Assembly: GCF_025245835.1 (NCBI RefSeq)
Contig: NZ_JAOBWS010000001.1
Location: 496,001-560,000 of the forward strand
Length of the DNA: 64,000 nt
Reading direction: 5' to 3'
Source of the DNA: Rheinheimera sp. 4Y26
GTDB lineage: Bacteria > Pseudomonadota > Gammaproteobacteria > Enterobacterales > Alteromonadaceae
The notes beneath the pieces were generated by a model. The model saw only the letters and a program-made list of their open reading frames with translations. It did not search any database and was not told the DNA's origin. Position 1 is the first letter of the stretch; each line of letters starts with the position of its first letter. Below, piece by piece: positions 8,833 to 18,235 of this stretch. The translations under genes were made by a program, and so were the position numbers.

Positions 8833-11769
8833 ATGAATATGTCAGAGTTTAAACGAAGTGCCTTGATGCTGGCGCTGGCTGCGGCCGGTGTCTGCCCCTG
8901 GTTGGCTAGCGCCGACACCACAGCTTTGCAGCAAAACAGCAATCAACCGGCACAGACGCCAACCGCAGTTGAAAGCAGCAGCAAAAAAACCGACAAAGAA
9001 CAAATTGAAGTGATTGAGGTGCGCAGTTTTGCCGGCAGCCTGATTCAATCGCTGAACGTTAAGCGTTTTAACGACACAGTGTCTGAAACCATTTCGGCCG
9101 ACGACTTAGGCGCTTTGCCTGATGTGTCTATGGCGGATGCGTTAACGCGTTTACCCGGTGTGTCGGCGGTACGAACCGGCGGCCAGGCCTCGGAAATTAA
9201 TATCCGCGGTATGGAAGGCGGTTTTGTGTTTTCTACCCTCAATGGCCGCGAGCAGGTGTCGACCAGCGGTAAACGTAATATCGAGTTTGACCAATATCCT
9301 TCTGAGTTAATTAACTCGGCCGCCGTATATAAATCACCCAAAGCTTCGCTCATTGAAGGGGGGGTGGCAGGTTCGGTTGAGCTGCAAACGGCCAGCCCAT
9401 TAAAAGCGGCCGAACAGCATAACTTTGTGGTCAATGCCCGTGGCAGTTTTAACGACAGGGCCGATGAAGTGTCGGACGCCACTGAGATGGGCGACAGATT
9501 TAGTTTTTCTTATCAGGGCAAATACCTCGACGACACTTTAGGTTTGTCTTTGGGTTATGCCCGCTTGTTCCAGCCCAGCGTGTCCACCCAGTTTGTTGGT
9601 TTTAACTACAACAATGAAAAAGATGTTGATGGCGTAAAGGGCGACAGCACACCGGCTGAACTCATTAGTGAAGGTTTTGAAATGCAGCACCGCGGCGGTG
9701 AAGAAACCCGCAACGGTTATGTGGCTGCACTGGAGTGGGCGCCGGATGAAAAGCTCACCATCAAAGCCGATGCTTTTATTTCTAAGTTTGACACCAAAGC
9801 TTTTGCCCGCGGTTTTCGCGCCAAGTTTGAAAGCAGCGGCGCCATTATTGATAACGCCATTATTAAAGACAATCTGATGATTGGCGGCACCATCAAAAGG
9901 GCCAGCGATGGCAACACCCGTGTTGAAATGGTTAATGACGACAACACCGACTTTGACGAAGTGCGCAGTTATGGTTTTAACACCGACTATCAGCTGACTG
10001 ATGATTTATCGGTGAACCTGGATATCGCCCATTCATCGTCCAGCAGTAACTTCAGAAACGGTTTGCTCTGGTCGCTGGCGTCCACCGACGCCAATGCGGC
10101 TAAGCCGGTGGTGGATCCTAATGTGTCTATTACCTATCTGCTGAACGGGCTGGATCTGCCCAGCATAGGTATTAATCAGGCGGCATCCTTTACTGACATT
10201 AATAAAATGCTGGTCAGTAAATATGGTATTTACCCAACGCTGAATACCGATGAAGTAGATGCTTATCGCCTTGATTTTACTTATAAAATTGAAAATCCTG
10301 TCATCAGTTCACTCGAGGCCGGCCTGCGTTATTCCGAGCGTGATTACACTAATGATCGCCAGGTGTTTGAGTTTGGTGCCGACAATATGTTTTTGGCCAG
10401 CGAAGCGCCGCTGCGTCTGACCCAAGACATGGTCAAAGTGGTGAATTTTAAAGGTGACTTTGCCGCTTTCCCAAGCTACCTCGCCATCGACTTAAATAAA
10501 GCGCTGGCCGCCTGGTTCCCGAACGGCATTCCACAGCCAAAACAAACCTGGGGTAATGGTTATGCCGGTCTTGCCAATCCGGTGCCGGGCGGTAAGTCCA
10601 CGCCATGGAGTGTGTTTGAAAGTGGTGATGTGTATGAAGACGTCACCGCCGCTTACCTGATGGCCAATATCGACACTGAAGTTTTTGGCCTGCCGCTGAC
10701 CGGTAACCTGGGGGTGCGGATGGTGGAAACCAAACAACAAGCCACCAACTTAACTTATGTCGATGGCGATGCCAGCCAGGGCGCGCAATATATTACCGAC
10801 GAAGCAGGTTTAGTGTCAGACGATTATGCACCTTCCATTGTGGGCATGAAGTACCGCGATTATTTACCTCAGCTCAACCTGAACCTGGCACTGACCGACA
10901 ATGACCAGCTGCGTTTTGCCGCGGCCAAAGTGATGTCGCGCCCGCCGATTAACCAGTTATCGGCTGTCACTACTTTTACCATTGGCAGTAATGGCGATGT
11001 GTCGGGCAGTGCGACTAAAAGCCCGTTTTTAAAGCCGTTTTATGCCGAGCAGTTTGATCTGTCGTACGAGCGTTATTTTGAAGACTCCAGCGGCGCTTTG
11101 GTGGCTGCGGTGTTTTACAAAAACATTAAATCTTTTATTCAGCAAGACACTATCACCGACTTTGATTTTGCTGCGGCCGGTTTCCCGCTGCCTGCTTATG
11201 TGCCAGGCACTGAACCTGGCAACCCAGACGGTTTACCGCCGCGCACACCGAATCCGATTGGCGATTATTCCACTGCAGTCAACAACGACGAAGGTGGTTA
11301 TATCCGTGGGGCAGAGCTTGCTTACACCCAGGTATTTAAGTTTTTGCCTGAGTTCTGGCAGGGGCTGGGCCTGAGCGCCAGTTATTCCTATACCGAAAGT
11401 GAAATTTCCACTGAGGTGCAAAACGGCCGGCAAAGTTTTAAAGCCGACTTAAAAGGCTTGTCACCCAATGTGTTTACCGTCACCGCCTTTTTTGAATATG
11501 AAGGTTTTGAAACCCGCTTAAGTACAAGATTCCGCGATGATTTTGTGTCGGATCAGTCGGCGCTGCAGGATCAGGAAATCCGTTATGAAGCAGAAATGGT
11601 GATGGATTATCAGGCCTCCTATCAGGTGACAGAACAACTGGGGCTGTTGTTCCAGGTGAATAACCTGCTGGACGAACCAACCAAAAGTTACTGGGGTGAT
11701 ACCGCCTACACCGGCACTATCCAGTTTTTTGGCCGCCAGTATTACCTGGGCGCCACTTACAGTTTTTAA
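8833..11769 (+). CDS. TonB-dependent receptor, maltodextrin/alpha-glucan uptake type
   Basis: Outer-membrane 22-strand barrel receptor of about 978 residues. A signal peptide is followed by an acidic linker with a TonB-box-like IEVIEV, then the plug (VSETISADDLGALPDVSMAD, LTRLPGVSAVR, INIRGM) and a long barrel ending in the aromatic YLGATYSF. The plug wording fits the TonB-Xanth-Caul group of receptors (TIGR01782 type) that import oligosaccharides. The ATG at 8833 (or 8839) follows ACGGGGA; an in-frame start at 8776 would precede the signal peptide awkwardly. The pullulanase gene 60 bases downstream indicates that the substrate is a branched alpha-glucan or maltodextrin (inference). Confidence 0.9.
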   Translation: MNMSEFKRSALMLALAAAGVCPWLASADTTALQQNSNQPAQTPTAVESSSKKTDKEQIEVIEVRSFAGSLIQSLNVKRFNDTVSETISADDLGALPDVSMADALTRLPGVSAVRTGGQASEINIRGMEGGFVFSTLNGREQVSTSGKRNIEFDQYPSELINSAAVYKSPKASLIEGGVAGSVELQTASPLKAAEQHNFVVNARGSFNDRADEVSDATEMGDRFSFSYQGKYLDDTLGLSLGYARLFQPSVSTQFVGFNYNNEKDVDGVKGDSTPAELISEGFEMQHRGGEETRNGYVAALEWAPDEKLTIKADAFISKFDTKAFARGFRAKFESSGAIIDNAIIKDNLMIGGTIKRASDGNTRVEMVNDDNTDFDEVRSYGFNTDYQLTDDLSVNLDIAHSSSSSNFRNGLLWSLASTDANAAKPVVDPNVSITYLLNGLDLPSIGINQAASFTDINKMLVSKYGIYPTLNTDEVDAYRLDFTYKIENPVISSLEAGLRYSERDYTNDRQVFEFGADNMFLASEAPLRLTQDMVKVVNFKGDFAAFPSYLAIDLNKALAAWFPNGIPQPKQTWGNGYAGLANPVPGGKSTPWSVFESGDVYEDVTAAYLMANIDTEVFGLPLTGNLGVRMVETKQQATNLTYVDGDASQGAQYITDEAGLVSDDYAPSIVGMKYRDYLPQLNLNLALTDNDQLRFAAAKVMSRPPINQLSAVTTFTIGSNGDVSGSATKSPFLKPFYAEQFDLSYERYFEDSSGALVAAVFYKNIKSFIQQDTITDFDFAAAGFPLPAYVPGTEPGNPDGLPPRTPNPIGDYSTAVNNDEGGYIRGAELAYTQVFKFLPEFWQGLGLSASYSYTESEISTEVQNGRQSFKADLKGLSPNVFTVTAFFEYEGFETRLSTRFRDDFVSDQSALQDQEIRYEAEMVMDYQASYQVTEQLGLLFQVNNLLDEPTKSYWGDTAYTGTIQFFGRQYYLGATYSF

Positions 11770-11783
11770 GGCTGGCTGTTGCT

Positions 11784-11802
11784 GCGGGGCAAAAGCCCCC
11801 GC
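11784..11802 (+). other. Intercistronic GC-rich hairpin
   Basis: GCGGGGC-AAAA-GCCCCCGC in the 60-base gap between the receptor and pullulanase genes, without a T-run. It is more likely an mRNA-stabilising or attenuating stem than a terminator. Confidence 0.5.
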
Positions 11803-11829
11803 CTAAACCGAATACACGGAGTGAGCAAA

Positions 11830-14800
11830 ATGAATAAAATGTTGTTAGTCAATCTGGCCAGCCTGGGCCTGACTGCCATGCTGCTGAGCGGCTGTGGTGG
11901 CACAGGTTCAGATACAGCGCCGGCCCAGTTATTATTAAGCTGTAATGTGCCGCAGGTGCCCAATGCCCAGGGCACAGCCTGTGTCGATCCACAACCGCTG
12001 AAATGTCCGGCGCCACAGTTCCCAGATGCGCGTAACGAAAAATGTATTATTGGTTATAACCCCAAGTTACCTGAGCCTGTGCTCTATGCAGGACAAAATC
12101 AGGCCCTGGTGTTTTTTAATAAAAAAGGTGGTTATGACGGTTACCGCCTGCACACCTGGAATAACGAAACCTGCGACGCTTATACCACCGACTCTTTAGC
12201 AAAATCCTGGGACAATGGCCTGGAAATCAGTGGCATCGACCCTGTATACGGCGCTTATTGGCTGCTGAATTTAAAACCCGGTGTGAAAGGTAAAGCAGGT
12301 GCCTGCGGTAACTTTATTATTCACGTTGGCACTGACGACGCCGGCAAGGCGCTGGGTGCCAACGACGCCAAAATGGATTTAGGGCCAAAACAACCGGAAA
12401 AACTGGTTGCCATGAGCTGGACCTTTAACGCCAATGCCTCGGTGTATATTTACCCGATAGATTCATTGGGCGTGCAGATTGCCGACAATGCCGCCCACTG
12501 GCTGGATCGCAGCACTCTGGTGTGGAATGGGGATACCGCCGGCGTTAGTAAATTTAAATTGCATCACAGTGCAGCGGCTGATTTAGCCATCGACAGTGAC
12601 ACTTTAACCATCAAGGGTGAAGCAGTGGAGCTGACGCCTTCAGCCTTAACCGACGGCCAAAAGGCGCTGGTGCCACATCTGGCCAACTGGCCGGCTTACA
12701 AAACCAATGTCAGCGCTGATCAAGCCAAAACCATGGTGAAAAATCAGCTGGTACTGGCTTCTTACGACTCGGCCAATAAACTGATTGGCGCCTCTTATGT
12801 GCAGGCAGCCAAAGTGCTGGATGATTTATACACCAGCGCCGCCAATGACGCTGATGAGGCAACTTTGGGGGTGGTGTATGATGGGAGTAACATCAAAACC
12901 TCAGTCTGGGCACCAACAGCACGCAGCCTGAAGTTAAAAGTGTATAACGCCGCCAAAGCCTTAACCGCTACCCATGCCATGACTTTCGACAGCAATACCG
13001 GTATCTGGTCATACAGCGGCGCTGCCGCCAGCTTAAACCGCGCTTTTTACCGCTTTGAAGTAGAGGTCTACCATCCGCTCACGAAAAAAGTTGAAGTGAT
13101 TGAAGCGACCGACCCCTATTCGGTCAATACCGCCACCAATGGCCGTTTCAGCCAGTTTGTGAACCTTTCCGATGCCGACACTAAACCAGCGGCCTGGGAT
13201 AACCATGAAGTCCCATCTGCCGGCAACCCTGAAGATATCGTGATTTATGAAGGTCATATCCGCGACTTCAGCGCCCGCGATACTTCAGTCTCTGCGGCCA
13301 ACCGCGGTAAATATCTGGCTTTTACCGAAACCGACTCAGCGCCGGTGCAGCATTTAAAACGTTTAGCTGACAGTGGTTTAACCCACTTTCATCTACTGCC
13401 GGCCACAGATATGGCAACAGTCAATGAAGACGCCAGCAAAAGGGTGGATTTAACCTCCACCGTGGCTGAGCTTTGCAAAATCAACAGCAAAGCAGCGGTC
13501 TGCTTGGAAAATGGCGCCAGCAAACTGGAAGATATTTTTAAAAGTTATCAAAGTTCGGGTGAAAACGCCCAGGCTTTAGCCGACGCCATGCGCCCAAGCG
13601 ACAGCTTTAACTGGGGTTACGACCCACATCATTTTAATGTGCCTGAAGGCTCTTATGCCTCCAGCCCTGAAGGTGTGGCCCGTATTAAAGAAATGCGCGC
13701 GATGAACCAGGCGCTGCACGGCCTTGGCCTTAGGGTAGTGCTGGACGTGGTGTACAACCACACCAGTTCGTCGGGTCTTTTTGATAACTCAGTGTTCGAC
13801 AAATTAGTGCCGGGTTATTTCCACCGTTATAACGCTGTGACAGGCGCGATGGAACGTTCTACCTGCTGTGAAAACACCGCCACTGAACACAAAATGATGC
13901 AGAAGTTTGTTGCTGATTCTTTAGTGCTGCTTGCCAAAGAATATAAGTTTGACGGCTTTCGCTTTGACATCATGGGCCATCATCCAAAAGATGCCATTTT
14001 AGCAGCGCGCGAAGCGGTGAAAGCCGTGGATGCCGACAGCTATTTTTATGGTGAAGGCTGGAATTTTGGTGAAGTGGCCAACGATGCCCGTTTTGTGCAG
14101 GCGCGCCAGGCCAATCTGGCCGGTACTGAAGTGGGCACTTTTAACGACAGGCTGCGTGACTCAGTGCGTGGTGCAGCGCTTTTTAGCAACAACGCTGATG
14201 TGGGCAAACTGCAACAACAAAACTATATCGAAATTGGCTTAGCCGGCACCTTAAAAGACTTTGTATTAAAAGACTATCAGGGCAATACAGGCACAGCTGG
14301 TGGTGTGATCTGGAATGGTCAGCCAGCAGGTTATGCTGCTGATCCGGCTGACATTATTAACTATGTGTCCAAACACGATAATGAGTCCTTATGGGATAAA
14401 CTGCAGCTGGAGCTGGACGCAGATATCAACATCGACAACAGGGTGCGTATTCATAATATGGCGCTGGCGATTCCGATGTTGAGTCAGGGCATTCCATTCC
14501 TGCAAATGGGCGATGACTTACTGCGCTCTAAATCACTGGACCGTAACAGTTATGACGCCGGCGACTGGTTTAACTTTGTTGATTTCAGCAAACAAAGCAA
14601 CAACTGGAACGTGGGTTTACCGCTGGCGCAAGACAACAAAGCCAACTGGACCCGTATTGCGCAGGTAGCCAATAACCCCAATACCACGGCTTATCCGGAA
14701 CATATCGCTTTGGCATCTGATGTATTTGCCGAGTTTTTGCAAATCCGCAAAAGCAGCCCGCTGTTCCGTTTAACCACGGGCGCTGATGTGATGGCGCGGG

Positions 14801-15810
14801 TGGGTTTTCACAATATTGGTAAAAACCTGACCCAGGGCCTGATTGTGATGAGCATTGACGACGGCACTGGCCTGACGGATTTAGACCCTGCCCATGATGC
14901 CCTGGTGGTGGTGCTGAACGGCACAGCAACGGAGAAAACCCATAAAGTGCCTACAGCTCAGGGTTTTGTGCTGCACAGCGTGCAACAAAATTCAGCGGAC
15001 TCAAAGGTGCAGGACAGCCGCTTTAATACCGTAGGCAACGACGGTGAATTTGTGGTGCCGGCTTACACAGCCGCAGTTTTTGTGAAGCCACAACAAGGGG
15101 CGCAGGGCACTGGCCTTAAAGCCGATGCCACTATGGGCGCGCCTGATATTGCGCCTTATGGCTTAACCACTGTCTTTGTACGTGGTGGCATGAATGGCTG
15201 GGGTGAAGTGGATGCCTTTAGTTATGAAGGTTCAGGGGTTTACACTGCACGGGTGACTGTATCAGCCGGAACCCATGAGTTTAAAGTGGCTTCAGCGGAC
15301 TGGTCGACGGTCGACTTTGGTGCCAAATCAGGCGAACAAGAGGTGCAGTTTGGTGTGGCACAAACCTTAAACCGCTCTGGCGCGAACCTCAAAGCCAACT
15401 TTAATGCCGGTACCTATGTGTTTACACTGGACGCCAGTGAGCCAACAGCACCAGTGCTGATGGTCAGTGAATATGTGCCTTATGGCAGTACCAAAGTGTA
15501 TTTACGCGGTAGCCTCAATGGCTGGAGTGAAAACAATCCGTTTAACTATGCCGGTAACAACAGCTACACAGTGACTGTAAATCTGGCGGCCAGTAACTAC
15601 GAGTTTAAAGTGGCTTCCGCCGACTGGTCGACCGTTGATTTTGGCGCCGCTGCCGGTGATGGCGTGGATGTAGTGTTAGGTGCAGCAAAACCGCTGGGCC
15701 GCAGTGGTGCTAACTTAAAACTGGCACTTGCCGAGGCTGGCAATTATCAGTTTAGCGTCAATGCCAGCGACGCAGCAGCGCCGGTATTGACTGTGACTAA
15801 ACAGCCATAA
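11830..15810 (+). CDS. Lipoprotein pullulanase (GH13), debranching alpha-1,6-glucosidase
   Basis: 1326-residue lipoprotein (lipobox MLLSGC, Cys22). Order: a Cys-rich linker, a CBM41/PUD-like domain from about residue 85 (YDGYRLHTW), a second N-terminal beta domain, CBM48 near 346-440, the GH13 barrel, and a C-terminal amylase-type domain. The type I pullulanase signature is NWGYDPHHFNVPEG. Catalytic regions are DVVYNH (639 on), GFRFDIMGH with nucleophile Asp713, YGEGWNFGE with acid Glu742, and SKHDNES with Asp850. Two tandem beta repeats at the end (FVRGGMNGW and YLRGSLNGW) look like extra starch-binding modules. Start at 11830 with CGGAG 8 bases upstream. Likely surface-anchored, feeding the adjacent TonB receptor. 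Confidence 0.93.
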   Translation: MNKMLLVNLASLGLTAMLLSGCGGTGSDTAPAQLLLSCNVPQVPNAQGTACVDPQPLKCPAPQFPDARNEKCIIGYNPKLPEPVLYAGQNQALVFFNKKGGYDGYRLHTWNNETCDAYTTDSLAKSWDNGLEISGIDPVYGAYWLLNLKPGVKGKAGACGNFIIHVGTDDAGKALGANDAKMDLGPKQPEKLVAMSWTFNANASVYIYPIDSLGVQIADNAAHWLDRSTLVWNGDTAGVSKFKLHHSAAADLAIDSDTLTIKGEAVELTPSALTDGQKALVPHLANWPAYKTNVSADQAKTMVKNQLVLASYDSANKLIGASYVQAAKVLDDLYTSAANDADEATLGVVYDGSNIKTSVWAPTARSLKLKVYNAAKALTATHAMTFDSNTGIWSYSGAAASLNRAFYRFEVEVYHPLTKKVEVIEATDPYSVNTATNGRFSQFVNLSDADTKPAAWDNHEVPSAGNPEDIVIYEGHIRDFSARDTSVSAANRGKYLAFTETDSAPVQHLKRLADSGLTHFHLLPATDMATVNEDASKRVDLTSTVAELCKINSKAAVCLENGASKLEDIFKSYQSSGENAQALADAMRPSDSFNWGYDPHHFNVPEGSYASSPEGVARIKEMRAMNQALHGLGLRVVLDVVYNHTSSSGLFDNSVFDKLVPGYFHRYNAVTGAMERSTCCENTATEHKMMQKFVADSLVLLAKEYKFDGFRFDIMGHHPKDAILAAREAVKAVDADSYFYGEGWNFGEVANDARFVQARQANLAGTEVGTFNDRLRDSVRGAALFSNNADVGKLQQQNYIEIGLAGTLKDFVLKDYQGNTGTAGGVIWNGQPAGYAADPADIINYVSKHDNESLWDKLQLELDADINIDNRVRIHNMALAIPMLSQGIPFLQMGDDLLRSKSLDRNSYDAGDWFNFVDFSKQSNNWNVGLPLAQDNKANWTRIAQVANNPNTTAYPEHIALASDVFAEFLQIRKSSPLFRLTTGADVMARVGFHNIGKNLTQGLIVMSIDDGTGLTDLDPAHDALVVVLNGTATEKTHKVPTAQGFVLHSVQQNSADSKVQDSRFNTVGNDGEFVVPAYTAAVFVKPQQGAQGTGLKADATMGAPDIAPYGLTTVFVRGGMNGWGEVDAFSYEGSGVYTARVTVSAGTHEFKVASADWSTVDFGAKSGEQEVQFGVAQTLNRSGANLKANFNAGTYVFTLDASEPTAPVLMVSEYVPYGSTKVYLRGSLNGWSENNPFNYAGNNSYTVTVNLAASNYEFKVASADWSTVDFGAAAGDGVDVVLGAAKPLGRSGANLKLALAEAGNYQFSVNASDAAAPVLTVTKQP

Positions 15811-15830
15811 CGCGCTTTGCGCAAAAAACA

Positions 15831-15860
15831 AAGGCCGGCTTGATTGCCGGCCTTTTTGTT
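15831..15860 (+). terminator. Rho-independent terminator after pullulanase
   Basis: AAGGCCGGC-TTGATT-GCCGGCCTT followed by TTTGTTT, 20 bases past the pullulanase stop codon. The A-run on the other side could also serve the convergent DUF3718 gene. Confidence 0.88.
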
Positions 15861-15916
15861 TGATGTTTAACATCAGCTTAAGCTGTAGTTGGCTCATAAG
15901 AACCTGAGTGGGTGTT

Positions 15917-16252
15917 TTAGTTTGGTGCGGCGATATCTTTGATATCCACATGGCCTTCACCTTTGCGATCATAGGGGGCCAGCATTTTTGCCACTTTAAA
16001 AGATTGTTCTGCCCGGGCAAAACTAATCAGCGGCATACCATTACAAACCACTTTATCCACTGCGGTCTGAATTTTGATCCTGTTTTCTTTCAGGGCGTTT
16101 TTCAGGCCAAGTCTGTCATCCTGACGGGTTTCGGTGCAAACTTTCACCAAAGCGTTGTAGCCAAAAGGTTGTTGCTCAGTCTGACCTGCGCCAGCCTGGA
16201 AGGCAAAACACGCAACCACCAGAGCTGTAGCTAACGAGAATCTTGCTTTCAT
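15917..16252 (-). CDS. DUF3718-type small secreted protein (copy 1)
   Basis: 111-residue protein with a signal peptide (MKARFSLATALVVACFAFQ...AGAG). The mature part carries VCTETRQDDRLGLKNAL, then KVVCNGMPLISFA, two Cys that could pair. The same spacing of Cys, DD, Asn and CN..LI.FA appears in the protein at 31733-32107, so these are paralogues. The pattern fits DUF3718, a family of small gammaproteobacterial periplasmic proteins of unknown role; the family name is from memory of its motif. Confidence 0.7.
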   Translation of the reverse strand: MKARFSLATALVVACFAFQAGAGQTEQQPFGYNALVKVCTETRQDDRLGLKNALKENRIKIQTAVDKVVCNGMPLISFARAEQSFKVAKMLAPYDRKGEGHVDIKDIAAPN

Positions 16253-16438
16253 CTGCGTTTCCTCTGAGTGATGTGATCCCTGCTGATCACGACTGCAGTG
16301 TGGCAGAGCCGGCGTTTGGAAACAGGCTGGTTGTGACTAATGGGTGAAGTTTTGAGCCTAAGGGACAAGCGGCAGAAAATCAGTGACGGACGTCACTACA
16401 GAGGGATTTTAGTCGTCACTTTTCACTATCCGACCGGG

Positions 16439-16945
16439 TTAAATCGACTGACCACAATATTGCAGGGAAAAGCTACCGTCTTGTCTGAGCTGAATAATCC
16501 GGCCCTGCTGACCGCCGGTGTCGCTGTGACAAAAGCGGATCTGATGTTTGCTGGCAAAAGCCTGTACTGCGGCCAGATTCTGCTGGCCTACGGCAAAATA
16601 ATCCCGTTCACCACTGATGCTGGCGCCGCCAAATAAACGCCATTGCCATTGCCAGTGCCGCGCCGGTGCCAGCTGCGTTACTGCACGGTACAGCACCGGC
16701 AGACTCTGGTCGGCAAATCGATAATCGGCCGTCAGCTGGCCCCGGCCAGATGGCAACACCAGATGGCAAATGGCCAGATGACCACTTTGGCTGTGGCTGG
16801 CGCATACCGCCACACAAGAGCCGAGCAGGGTTTGGATCAAAGGATAACCGGCCCCGACATACAACTCACCGGGTTGCAGATAAAGTTTGCCAGGGCGTGA
16901 CCAGGCGCTATTGGCAAAATCTTTGTCGGACGGCGCTGAAGACAT
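16439..16945 (-). CDS. cheD: CheD-like chemoreceptor glutamine deamidase
   Basis: About 168 residues. The CheD catalytic motif is clear: LLGSCVAVCASHSQSGH with the nucleophilic Cys, then CHLVLPSGRG with the His, and a C-terminal HSDTGGQQGRIIQL matching the family end motif. CheD deamidates specific Gln residues of chemoreceptors and in some bacteria interacts with CheC. The start at 16945 (MSSAPSDKDF) is chosen since the upstream extension is Cys/aromatic-rich and unlike CheD; its ribosome site is weak. No other chemotaxis gene is close; the nearest same-strand gene is the LytTR regulator 219 bases upstream. Confidence 0.82.
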   Translation of the reverse strand: MSSAPSDKDFANSAWSRPGKLYLQPGELYVGAGYPLIQTLLGSCVAVCASHSQSGHLAICHLVLPSGRGQLTADYRFADQSLPVLYRAVTQLAPARHWQWQWRLFGGASISGERDYFAVGQQNLAAVQAFASKHQIRFCHSDTGGQQGRIIQLRQDGSFSLQYCGQSI

Positions 16946-17164
16946 CTTGGTACTGCTTTGTTTGCTGTTGTTGATGCAGGTGTAGCAGTGAAGCCGGTAA
17001 AAAAACGTACAAAAATGTACAGCGGCGCAGGAAGAATGCGCCACTGATAGTGGAAATGTATTTTAAAACAAATGGTTAGGTGCTGGTGCCGCTGCGGTTT
17101 ATTTTTCAGCCGACGACAGATTTGGCTTTATGTCTGAGCATCTGTGCCGGCAGCAATAAAATCA

Positions 17165-17890
17165 CTAAATTAAATAGTCGCGTAATAATGACTGCAGCTC
17201 ACGTTTAAAACGGCGCGACACCGGCACCAGACTATGGTCGGTCAGTTCCAGCAAATAGACCCCGCGCTGCAAACTCAGCTGTTTCAGATGGTGCAGATTC
17301 ACCAGCGTCGAGCGGTGAATTTGCACAAAACATTTGGGTAGTCTGGGCAAAATAGCTTTGAGGGTATCGCGCACCACGTGATTGCCGTCCGTGGTGTGAA
17401 TACACAGATAATTGCCGGCTGATTGGATCATCAGCACACCGGGTTCATCCAGGCTCAGCATCGAATGGCCATTGTGAAACTTCAGTTTGGCCGGGTAGGG
17501 GCTGTAACTTTGTTCCGGCTGCTGGCGCAGCAAACTGTGTGCATTCATTAAAGTGCGCGCCAGATGCAGCCGGCTGACCGGTTTTAATAAAAAATTAAAG
17601 GCATAACTTTCCACCGCGTGATATGCGTCCTGCTCCCTATGGCTTTGGGCTATCAGCAGCGGTGGCTGATAAGGGGTTTTGTCACTGAACAGCAGCTGCT
17701 CGTCGGGTAAACCCGGCAAATGCATATCCAGAAAGATTAAGTCGGGTGGTTCTTTACACTGCTGCTGCAGTTCGTCGTAGTCGTGACAACAGCTTTGCAG
17801 CTGCAAATTGGGGTAATAACTTAACAGACCTAACAAGTGACGGCAGGATTGCAGATCACTGTCGGCGACCATCAATTTTAGCGTCGGCAT
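17165..17890 (-). CDS. LytTR-type response regulator
   Basis: 241 residues: an N-terminal receiver domain (VADSDLQSCRHLLGLL, phosphoacceptor Asp in LIFLDMHLPG, Lys in LLKPVSR) and a C-terminal LytTR DNA-binding domain (IQSAGNYLCIHTTDGNHVVR, FVQIHRSTLVNLHHLKQL). The start at 17890 has GGAG 6 bases upstream. No sensor kinase is adjacent, so it is an orphan here; a second LytTR regulator sits with its kinase at 36.8-38.7 kb. It may be cotranscribed with cheD downstream (219-base gap), a combination I would not have predicted. Confidence 0.87.
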   Translation of the reverse strand: MPTLKLMVADSDLQSCRHLLGLLSYYPNLQLQSCCHDYDELQQQCKEPPDLIFLDMHLPGLPDEQLLFSDKTPYQPPLLIAQSHREQDAYHAVESYAFNFLLKPVSRLHLARTLMNAHSLLRQQPEQSYSPYPAKLKFHNGHSMLSLDEPGVLMIQSAGNYLCIHTTDGNHVVRDTLKAILPRLPKCFVQIHRSTLVNLHHLKQLSLQRGVYLLELTDHSLVPVSRRFKRELQSLLRDYLI

Positions 17891-18168
17891 TCCTTGCTCC
17901 AGCTCCGGTTTCAGGTGCCTCAGTATAGGCAATGGCCTTTGGCAGCCCCAAGACACATACCGCTAAAAATCATTCGGTAACAATAAGTTAAACTGACTTG
18001 TTTGGGTTATATTTCTGTGATTTTCTTGCACCGGCAAACTCAGATTTTATGAAAATCGCTAACGCTGATACTGTTCTGCTTACAAATTTTCACATTTTAG
18101 GGAAGCCCTTACATTGTGCTGGCACTGCAGTGCTGTCAACTTAAGCGGCCAGTTGGCAGAGGCAGCAT
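17891..18168. other. Intergenic region before the LytTR regulator
   Basis: AT-rich in 17960-18100 and presumably holds the regulator promoter on the minus strand. GTGCTGGCACTGCAGTGC near 18117-18134 contains short overlapping palindromes. No gene or firm site is seen. Confidence 0.4.
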
Positions 18169-18197
18169 AAAAAAAAGCCGGTGCAGGCACCGGCTTT
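18169..18197 (-). terminator. Rho-independent terminator of the Dcp-like gene
   Basis: Read on the minus strand: GCCGGTGC-CT-GCACCGGC followed by at least eight T. It is 39 bases past the stop codon of the M3 peptidase gene. Confidence 0.85.
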
Positions 18198-18235
18198 ATT
18201 CAGTCAGCATACAAGATGGCGGGTTTTGTGTGCTG

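Noticed and set aside
16340-16636. Plus-strand open frame opposite the cheD end
   Set aside because: Mostly antisense to a clear CheD gene and without a family pattern.
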